Origin: DATADD01 sp046262355
GTDB lineage: Bacteria; Actinomycetota; CADDZG01; WHSQ01
NCBI GenBank assembly: GCA_046262355.1
Contig: JBHEMX010000102.1
Coordinates: forward strand, 1 to 5,655
Length of the DNA: 5,655 nucleotides
Direction: 5' to 3'
The notes beneath the pieces were generated by a model that made no database searches, was not told the origin of the DNA, and saw nothing but the letters and a program-made list of their open reading frames with translations. Made by a program: the position numbers and the translations under genes. Shown piece by piece: positions 1 to 4,209 of this stretch (the first letter of the stretch is position 1; each line of letters opens with the position of its first letter).

Positions 1-166
1 AGAGCCGATAAGGTCTGGGTGCTCTGCATGGCGGTCCTCCTCGGGCCGGTACGTGGGTGCTTTTGCCAGCTACCAACGTACCATAGTGTTCCGCTGTGGC
101 ACCGCTGTGCGGAGCACGTCTCGACCGGCTCGGAGATAAAAGCCCAGGTCAGAGGCGGTTTAGTAA
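1..166. other. No gene recognised at left edge
   Basis: No frame in this stretch gives a protein that looks real. Open frames here are short, rich in Cys, Trp and Arg, and run into the tRNA. TTGCCA at 63-68 resembles a -35 box but has no matching -10 at normal spacing. GATAAA at 135-140 could be a weak -10 for the tRNA but lacks a -35. Confidence 0.5.
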
Positions 167-239
167 GCCGGGGTAGCTCAGTCGGCAGAGCGGCTCACTC
201 GTAATGAGCAGGTCAGGGGTTCGATTCCCCTCCCCGGCT
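167..239 (+). tRNA. tRNA-Thr (anticodon CGU)
   Basis: A complete 73-nt cloverleaf can be drawn. The acceptor arms GCCGGGG (167-173) and CCCCGGC (232-238) pair perfectly, followed by discriminator T at 239. The anticodon stem GCTCA/TGAGC (193-197 and 205-209) encloses the loop CTCGTAA, so the anticodon is CGT at 200-202, decoding the threonine codon ACG. The T arm has the canonical GGTTCGATTCC core with a fully paired AGGGG/CCCCT stem. The 3' CCA is not encoded (CTC follows), so it must be added by tRNA nucleotidyltransferase. No clear promoter is visible upstream. Confidence 0.96.
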
Positions 240-473
240 CTGTCTACAAGAGAACCTCTCCCGTCTACATCGCGGTTCCCGAGAGGCTGGCAGTACCGAC
301 ACCTGCAGACGCGCTTCCTTCTGTGATGCGGACTTTGTTGGCTTGTGGGGCTCGCCTTCGAGGAGTCCATCGTCTCCGACGGGGCCGGGAGCCGAAGGTC
401 ATGGCTGTTGTGCGAGTCATCGCGCGCCTGCCCCGGCGCCGTGTAGACCTACTCAGCCGGGGCCCACTCCGAG
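240..473. other. Convergent intergenic region between tRNA and cyclase gene
   Basis: This stretch lies between the tRNA 3' end and the cyclase stop. The cyclase reading frame as it stands runs on into it after the frameshift, down to 265, but that tail is Arg-rich and shadow-like. A 6-bp inverted repeat (255-260 with 281-286, 20-nt loop) is the only terminator-like element and has no T tract. The right end holds the extra copy of the cyclase 3' end described separately. Confidence 0.5.
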
Positions 474-497
474 CTACTCGGCCGGCACCACTCCGAG
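449..497. repeat. Imperfect tandem duplication of 24-25 bp at the cyclase 3' end
   Basis: Unit 449-473 and unit 474-497 are adjacent and match at about 21 of 25 positions. They share CTACTC at the left, GCCGG in the middle and CCACTCCGAG at the right. Unit 474-497 contains the last codons and stop of the SnoaL-like gene. Unit 449-473 is a second copy just beyond the stop. The differences (A/G and GGC/CA) indicate that the copies have diverged since duplication. Confidence 0.8.
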
Positions 498-891
498 CTG
501 GCGGAGCATGCCGAGCTCGTCGGTGTCTTGCCAGTGCTCGGCGACCTTGCCGTTGGCCATGCGGCAGATGTGGGTCTCGGACCAGGTGGCGTGCTTGCCG
601 GTCGGCGGGATGCATGAGGTCACCGGAGTGCGTGCCCTGCACCCTGAGCCGCACGACCGCCTTATCGCCCTCGACGATGACGTCCTCCACCTCTTGGTGC
701 AGGTCCGGGAAGGCGCGACGCATCATCGTGACGAACGTCTTGAGTCCTTCGACGCCCTTCGGAAAGCCCGGCGGGACGGGGGAGTGCTCGATGTAGTCGG
801 GCTCGAAGATCTCGTCGGCGACCGAGAGGTCACCGGCGGTGAACATCTTCTCGGGGACGAGGCGGAGCAGGGACTTGCAGTCGGTCGACAT
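474..891 (-). pseudogene. SnoaL-like polyketide cyclase / ester cyclase (NTF2 fold), frameshifted
   Basis: The start at 891 is fixed by AAGGAGG (899-905) 7 nt upstream. The first 93 residues are typical of the SnoaL-like/ester-cyclase family of small alpha+beta-barrel proteins: FTAGDLSVADEIFEPDYIEH at 17-36, then PPGFPKGVEG and AFPDLHQEVEDVIVEGD. After DLM the frame is lost. Removing one base at 612, or restoring two missing ones, returns the expected continuation IPPTGKHATW, then VAEHWQDTDELGMLRQLG, ending at a TAG at 474-476. The repaired product is about 140 aa, normal for the family. As written, the frame runs on to 265 with a foreign Arg-rich tail. Family members isomerise or cyclise small substrates, and many are of unknown function. 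The gene lies 81 nt downstream of the HD-GYP/LuxR gene on the same strand, so cotranscription is likely. A sequencing error cannot be excluded. Confidence 0.82.
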
Positions 892-898
892 CTCGGAA

Positions 899-905
899 CC
901 TCCTT
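899..905 (-). promoter_or_regulatory. Shine-Dalgarno AAGGAGG of the cyclase gene
   Basis: A near-perfect anti-16S match lies 7 nt before the ATG at 891. It decides this start over the in-frame ATG at 918, which would add nine residues and place the SD inside the coding region. Confidence 0.8.
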
Positions 906-959
906 GTCGGTCGGACACTCACCGGCGACGACGTTAGGAGATCGCGCGGAGCCGATGAA

Positions 960-975
960 TAGGGAAAGCTCCCTA
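960..975 (-). terminator. Small hairpin overlapping the stop codon of the HD-GYP/LuxR gene
   Basis: TAGGGA and TCCCTA form a perfect 6-bp stem around a 4-nt loop. On the minus strand the first TAG is the stop codon itself. There is no U tract after it. It may be a weak pause or processing hairpin between the regulator and the cyclase gene rather than a true terminator. Confidence 0.25.
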
Positions 976-1806
976 GCTGGGTGGAAGGAGTCCCTTCTGC
1001 ACCGCCCAGAGCGCTGCCGAGGCGCGCGTCGATACTCCGATCTTGGAGTAGATGTTCTGGATGTGATTGTCGGCCGTCTTGGCCGAGATCCCCAGCCCGC
1101 GCGCGACCTGTTTGGTCGCCAACCCCCGAGCGATGAGCACAAGTACCTCGGCCTCGCGCGCGGTAAGGCGACCGGTGTTACCCCTGCGGATGGACACCGG
1201 CTGTCCGACCGCGGTGAGAACGGCGGCGACGGCATCGGAGTCGAGGCGCTTGCTCCGACACTCCGTCTCGAGAGCGGCGCGGGCTTCGTCGGCACTCAAA
1301 GCTGCCCGATGCGCCCGCGGCTCGGTCATGGCGCGATAAGAATCGGCAGCGGCGAGGATGCGAGCTGCAACGGGCTGTTCACCACCCTTGCAGCCACGGT
1401 GGTAGCCCGACCCGTCGATGCGTTCATGATGCATCGACGCGATCCGGGCGGCGCTCTCCGCCAGCTGTGAGCGCGCCAGCACCCGCTCGTTGTAGTAAGC
1501 GTGGAGTCGCAGCCGCTCCCACGCGTCTTGCGTCAACGGGCGAGGATGATCCCACACCGAAACGGACAGTCCAACCATGCCTATGTCGTGCGGGAAGCCG
1601 GCCCAGGAGAGCTCACGCCCGCTTCGGTCGTCAAGACCGTGAGCCTGCGCGGCGCGCTTGGCGAGAGCCGCCACTCCGGGCGAATGGCCGAGCATGAACG
1701 GGGACTTGAGGTCCACGAAGTCGGCTATGGCGCGCAGGGCGACTTCCGTCTCCTGCCCGCTTAAGATCTCCTCCCGTCCCGGCTCTGCGGCCAACATGCG
1801 TCCCAA
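973..1806 (-). CDS. HD-GYP domain / LuxR-type HTH regulator, C-terminal fragment of a frameshifted gene
   Basis: This 277-residue frame starts at TTG 1806 (a GAGG lies 10 nt upstream); ATG 1797 is the alternative. Residues 30-165 form an HD-GYP-type phosphohydrolase domain. The usual metal-ligand positions are present: H41, H73-D74 (HDIG), H102, H126-H127 (HHE) and D155. The signature reads HHERIDGSGYH, so the final Pro of GYP is His, and the Lys of HDIGK is Met77. Residues 212-275 are a LuxR/FixJ C-terminal helix-turn-helix (LTAREAEVLVLIARGLATKQ, then SAKTADNHIQNIYSKIGV). Canonical HD-GYP domains hydrolyse cyclic di-GMP. Here the domain probably senses or hydrolyses a ligand and controls DNA binding. 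Homologous architecture continues upstream in another frame (see the N-terminal fragment), so this is half of one gene. It may still be made as a separate protein. Confidence 0.85.
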   Translation of the reverse strand: MGRMLAAEPGREEILSGQETEVALRAIADFVDLKSPFMLGHSPGVAALAKRAAQAHGLDDRSGRELSWAGFPHDIGMVGLSVSVWDHPRPLTQDAWERLRLHAYYNERVLARSQLAESAARIASMHHERIDGSGYHRGCKGGEQPVAARILAAADSYRAMTEPRAHRAALSADEARAALETECRSKRLDSDAVAAVLTAVGQPVSIRRGNTGRLTAREAEVLVLIARGLATKQVARGLGISAKTADNHIQNIYSKIGVSTRASAALWAVQKGLLPPS

Positions 1807-2360
1807 ACCGAGCCGTCCTCGAGCCCAGAGAACAGGGAGCCGTGACTTCCCCGAAGAGCCGCTACCACGCGGGGGTCGGATGCCCGGCCCGCTCGCGTGG
1901 TCACGATCTCCAGCGCCGCCTCTTGTCCGTGTGTCGCCCGCTGGGTGTCGGCATCGCGCGCCACATGCGCGATCCGAACCGGCAAGGGGATCTCGTCTCC
2001 GTGCGCGTTGCCGGGGAAGCCGCTGCCGTCGTAGGTCTCGAAGAGGTACGCGAAGCAGGCGCGCACATCGTCACCCGGACGCAACGGGCCGGCAAGCATC
2101 TGAGCAACTTCACAATGAGAGGCATGGCTATCCTTGAAGTCGCGCGGCAAGGACACCGTTGCGCGCGCCAGAACGCGGGCGCGCCGCAGAGGGGGCATGC
2201 CCGCTCCCAAGCTGCGCAGCACGGGAGCCATGACCTCGCGCCGCGCGCCGAAGCATCCGTGCTCCAGCGGCTGCCCGGTCCCCAGGTCGGTGGCAAGGGA
2301 CAGGACCCCCATGAGATCGGCGAGCCGGAGCGTGGAGCTCTCGGGCTGCGGAGTCGCCAT
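1761..2360 (-). pseudogene. N-terminal fragment of the HD-GYP/LuxR regulator (degenerate first HD domain, internally deleted)
   Basis: From ATG 2360 the frame begins MATPQPESSTLRLADLMGVL and continues LATDLGTGQPLEHG, the usual opening of actinobacterial tandem-HD LuxR regulators as I know them. It then jumps at residues 34-40 to REVMAPVLRSLGAG, which normally lies some 60 residues further on, so part of the first HD domain is absent. Later it shows SHCEVAQMLA (81-90) and YDGSGFPG (110-117), a GYP-like motif, then PVRIAHVARDAD. At residue 188 (SVWDA, about 1797) homology moves to the next frame (MLAAEPGREE), implying one lost base. The original frame stops at 1761-1763. If repaired, the whole protein would be about 462 aa, against 500-plus from memory for intact relatives. 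There is no Shine-Dalgarno at 2360, but a -10-like box 7 nt upstream suits a leaderless start. The in-frame start at 2480 is less likely. Confidence 0.72.
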
Positions 2361-2367
2361 CGAGAAA

Positions 2368-2373
2368 AGCCTA
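2368..2373 (-). promoter_or_regulatory. Candidate -10 box (TAGGCT) for leaderless HD-GYP/LuxR transcript
   Basis: TAGGCT fits TANNNT and ends 7 nt before the ATG at 2360. This would place transcription start at or next to the start codon, as in the leaderless genes common in actinobacteria. It explains the missing ribosome binding site. No good -35 is seen. Confidence 0.35.
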
Positions 2374-2469
2374 GCGCCAGGAGGCCCTTCAAGCCGCCGC
2401 AAACAGACACGGGGAGTTCTTGGATCGCACGGCCACCGTGGTGACAACACAACTGTGATGCCGACCCTG

Positions 2470-2498
2470 CGGACCGCCACCAGTTCAAACTCTAGACT
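2470..2498 (+). promoter_or_regulatory. Candidate promoter for the methyltransferase
   Basis: The -10-like TAGACT (2493-2498) matches four of six consensus bases. At 17-nt spacing upstream is CGGACC (2470-2475), which keeps the GAC core of a -35. The start would fall near 2505, giving a leader of about 55 nt that includes the Shine-Dalgarno at 2547-2553. Confidence 0.28.
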
Positions 2499-2560
2499 TT
2501 CCCGCGGAGGGGTCCTGCACGGTTGCCCTTCACGGGACTGGGGGAGAGGAGGTCCAAGCG

Positions 2561-3664
2561 ATGACTGCGGACGAGGTTGGATCGAAGGACAGGATCCAGA
2601 GCCGGGACGGTCTCGTGGAACGGGTGTTCTCTTCGGCCCTCGCCACCTACGACCTCTTCTCCATCTACATAGGCGATCGTCTGGGTCTGTATGCGGCGCT
2701 CGCGAAGCGGCCCATGGGCGCCAAAGAGCTCGCGCAGGACACCGGTACAGATGAGCGCTACGTGAGGGAGTGGCTCGAGCACCAAGCCGTCACGGGCTTG
2801 CTTGCCACCGACGACGCCGAGTCCGAGCCGAGCGCCCGCACGTACAGGCTCATCCCCGGCCACGAGGAGGTCCTGCTCGCGCGCGACAGCGTGAACTACC
2901 TCGCGGCCTTTGCGCGCTTTGCGGTCGGGACGCTGTCGATCATGCCGCAACTCCTCGATGCCTTCCGCACGGGGTCTGGAGTGCCGTACCGAGACTATGG
3001 GCCCGACGCGCGCGAAGGCCAGGCCGACACCAACAGAACGCAGTTCATCAACTTCCTGGGAACGGATTGGTTGCCGGCCGTGACGGACGTTCACGAACGC
3101 CTGCAGGCGGACCCACCAGCACGAGTGGCCGATGTCGCCTGCGGGACGGGCTGGTCCACGATCGCCTTCGCGCGCGCCTATCCGAAGATCCGCGTTGATG
3201 GCTTCGACTCGGACGAGGCCTCCATCGAGCTCGCTCGGCGGAACATTGAGGGCGAGCGGCTTGACGACCGAGTTGCGTTCCATGTGCAGGACGCGTCGGA
3301 GCAGCCGCACAGGGAGAAGTACGATCTTGTGACCGTGTTCGAGGCGATCCACGACATGGCGCGCCCCATCGAGGCACTAACGATCATGCGCGCGATGCTC
3401 GCTCCTGGAGGCGTGGCGATCGTTGCAGACGAACGTACGGCCGAGAAGTTCGCGGCGCCGGGCGACGACGTGGAGCGCCTGTTCTACGCGTGGAGCACAT
3501 TCTTCTGTCTGCCGACGGGAAGAGAGGATCAGCCCTCTGCAGCAACCGGCACGGTCATGCGCGCCGGCACGCTCCGCGAATATGCGAAGAGCGCCGGCTA
3601 CAGGAGCGTCGATATCCTTCCGATAGAGAACGACTTCTGGCGCTTCTATCGGCTGGAACCCTGA
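2561..3664 (+). CDS. Class I SAM-dependent methyltransferase with N-terminal winged-helix domain (Rv2258c-like)
   Basis: The protein has 367 residues. The start is set by AGGAGGT (2547-2553) 7 nt before ATG. Residues about 29-100 form the winged-helix/dimerisation domain typical of small-molecule O- or C-methyltransferases (LGLYAAL, then ELAQDTGTDERYVREWLEHQ, GLL and YRLIPG). Residues about 160-290 are the Rossmann fold. Motif I is VADVACGTGWS (189-199), the acidic ribose-binding end of strand 2 is GFDSD (214-218), D244 is in VQDA, and YDLVTVFEAIHDM (254-266) is the strand-4 region with E261 and H264. The organisation resembles mycobacterial Rv2258c and related methyltransferases; the substrate is unknown. 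The gene is intact, on the + strand, and divergent from the regulator/cyclase pair, which suggests shared control but does not prove it. It is cytoplasmic, with no signal peptide or membrane segment. Confidence 0.92.
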   Translation: MTADEVGSKDRIQSRDGLVERVFSSALATYDLFSIYIGDRLGLYAALAKRPMGAKELAQDTGTDERYVREWLEHQAVTGLLATDDAESEPSARTYRLIPGHEEVLLARDSVNYLAAFARFAVGTLSIMPQLLDAFRTGSGVPYRDYGPDAREGQADTNRTQFINFLGTDWLPAVTDVHERLQADPPARVADVACGTGWSTIAFARAYPKIRVDGFDSDEASIELARRNIEGERLDDRVAFHVQDASEQPHREKYDLVTVFEAIHDMARPIEALTIMRAMLAPGGVAIVADERTAEKFAAPGDDVERLFYAWSTFFCLPTGREDQPSAATGTVMRAGTLREYAKSAGYRSVDILPIENDFWRFYRLEP

Positions 3665-3730
3665 GCCAGTCGAGGCCGGCCCTCTTGAGCCACGGAGAGG
3701 CGCGCACTGCACCGTCTCCCGCACGACCGT

Positions 3731-3742
3731 CGGAAATTTCCG
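3731..3742. repeat. Perfect 12-bp palindrome CGGAAATTTCCG
   Basis: The sequence equals its own reverse complement and has an AT core in GC-rich surroundings. That composition suits an operator for a dimeric regulator. It lies about 50 bp before the TAGAAT box at 3793. Function is unproven. Confidence 0.4.
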
Positions 3743-3744
3743 CC

Positions 3745-3760
3745 CGCATCGACTGATGCG
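3745..3760 (+). repeat. Hairpin, 6-bp stem with GACT loop
   Basis: CGCATC (3745-3750) and GATGCG (3755-3760) pair perfectly around a 4-nt loop, 81 nt after the methyltransferase stop. No T tract follows, so it is a poor intrinsic terminator; it could stabilise the mRNA 3' end. Confidence 0.3.
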
Positions 3761-3792
3761 CGCCGGTAGGACGCGAAAAGCGCCCACGGTCG

Positions 3793-3798
3793 TAGAAT
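3793..3798 (+). promoter_or_regulatory. Candidate -10 box TAGAAT
   Basis: It matches five of six bases of TATAAT, the best -10 in the window. The expected start, about 3804-3806, coincides with the first base of the strong hairpin at 3806-3863. The -35 region is poor: AGGACG at 3768-3773, 19-nt spacing. It might drive a small RNA beginning with that hairpin, or a long-leader transcript of the downstream gene. Confidence 0.3.
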
Positions 3799-3805
3799 CA
3801 AGGAT

Positions 3806-3863
3806 GTCGGGGAGCCGAGCCGCCATCCCCACTTCGTCCGCCTAGCGCGGTTCGGCTCCCGAC
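3806..3863 (+). terminator. Strong stem-loop after the methyltransferase: terminator or small structured RNA
   Basis: Bases 3810-3823 pair with 3847-3860 over 14 bp with a single G-U at 3819/3851. With G3809 bulged, 3806-3808 pairs with 3861-3863 for three more. The loop is 23 nt (3824-3846). The G-U pair would be a C-A mismatch on the other strand, so the fold favours + strand RNA. A pyrimidine-rich run follows (3864-3879, ending CCCCTTTG). Its distance from the methyltransferase stop (about 140 nt) and weak U tract make a classical terminator uncertain. Confidence 0.45.
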
Positions 3864-3971
3864 CTCCTTCTCCCCTTTGTATCGCATGCTGGGTGGAATA
3901 TCCAGGCACCCGGCGCAAAGCGTTCCACGGGCCGCATAAGGGCGAGAAGCGGGCGAGGGCGACGAAGCCCA

Positions 3972-4010
3972 TCCACTCGAGCCATCGTCGCGTCGACGTC
4001 CTCGAGTGGA
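3972..4010. repeat. Nested inverted repeat (10-bp outer, 5-bp inner arms)
   Basis: The outer arms TCCACTCGAG (3972-3981) and CTCGAGTGGA (4001-4010) are perfect. Inside, CGTCG (3986-3990) and CGACG (3994-3998) pair around a 3-nt loop. The result is one long interrupted hairpin with a 4/2-nt internal loop. No T tract follows. It lies 200 bp upstream of the CAP gene. Confidence 0.6.
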
Positions 4011-4014
4011 CGCA

Positions 4015-4024
4015 GCAACGTTGC
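4015..4024. repeat. Perfect 10-bp palindrome GCAACGTTGC
   Basis: A self-complementary decamer lies 4 bp after the nested inverted repeat. Together they make a compact symmetrical block, 3972-4024. It may be a protein-binding site. A single 10-mer palindrome could also occur by chance. Confidence 0.3.
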
Positions 4025-4197
4025 CGAGTTGAAGAAGCCGGTCGGCCGCCCCCATGTCGCACCGCGTGACGCCGTCGCTTGCGTTGACATCTCCTGTCGT
4101 GGCGGAAGGGGGCCCAAGCTCGCCGATGGGCCGCGCTCGTTGTGGGTCGGCCTCATCGGCTTGCGCAGAAAGCGAGGGCACAAGCAGGCAACCGCCT

Positions 4198-4203
4198 TAC
4201 GCT
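4198..4203 (+). promoter_or_regulatory. Candidate -10 box (TACGCT) for leaderless CAP-protein transcript
   Basis: TACGCT fits TANNNT and ends 6 nt before the ATG at 4210, the spacing expected when transcription starts on the start codon. No Shine-Dalgarno precedes that ATG, which fits a leaderless start and supports 4210 over the in-frame ATG at 4054. A weak -35 (AGGGCA, 4175-4180) lies 17 nt upstream. Confidence 0.38.
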
Positions 4204-4209
4204 GTGGCT

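Larger units (their letters stand above)
2361..2560. promoter_or_regulatory. Divergent intergenic region, regulator and methyltransferase
   Basis: These 200 bp separate two genes transcribed away from each other and must contain both promoters. Short dyads are present: CCACCGTGG, an odd-centred 9-mer near 2432-2440, and CACAACTGTG near 2447-2456. They are possible but unproven sites for the LuxR-type regulator encoded on the left. Confidence 0.4.
3665..4209. other. Gene-free, inverted-repeat-rich intergenic region
   Basis: No frame on either strand gives a recognisable protein. Minus-strand open frames of 110-150 codons exist but read as Arg/Pro/Ser-rich shadow sequence without motifs or ribosome binding sites. 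The stretch contains a 12-bp palindrome, a 6-bp hairpin, a 14- to 17-bp hairpin, a nested 10+5-bp hairpin and a 10-bp palindrome, each listed separately. Confidence 0.6.

Noticed and set aside
63..89. TTGCCA with TAGTGT as a promoter for the tRNA
   Set aside because: The spacing is only 15 nt and the predicted start would be about 70 nt before the tRNA. Too weak to call.
255..286. CCTCTC/GAGAGG inverted repeat as a tRNA terminator
   Set aside because: Only six pairs with a 20-nt loop and no T tract; within chance expectation.
149..370. Minus-strand frame containing GNRTPDLLITSEPLCRLSYP
   Set aside because: This is the familiar spurious translation of the complement of a tRNA gene. It overlaps tRNA-Thr exactly and is not a protein gene.
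892..958. TTCATC / TAACGT as an internal promoter for the cyclase gene
   Set aside because: Spacing is 17 nt, but each hexamer matches consensus at only three positions. Cotranscription with the regulator is simpler.
723..1295. Minus-strand frame of 190 codons, Arg/Ser/Pro-rich
   Set aside because: A shadow frame of the regulator and cyclase. Its composition is typical of an out-of-phase reading of GC-rich DNA.
343..1470. Long + strand frame of 375 codons
   Set aside because: It lies wholly antisense to the cyclase and regulator genes, both supported by family homology. It has no motifs and no ribosome binding site.
2492..3352. Minus-strand frame of 286 codons opposite the methyltransferase
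   Set aside because: It is antisense to an intact, well-supported methyltransferase and shows no domain features of its own.
4084..4089. Perfect -35 hexamer TTGACA
   Set aside because: No -10-like sequence lies at 16-18 nt (the region is GGAAGGGGG), so it is unlikely to be a promoter on its own.
3377..4183. Several minus-strand frames of 110-150 codons in the intergenic region
   Set aside because: No recognisable motifs, no ribosome binding sites and mutually overlapping. The underlying DNA is explained better by inverted repeats.
4054..4209. N-terminal extension of the CAP protein to ATG 4054
   Set aside because: The zinc ribbon normally sits at the extreme N terminus. The extra 52 residues look non-coding and a leaderless -10 box lies just before 4210.
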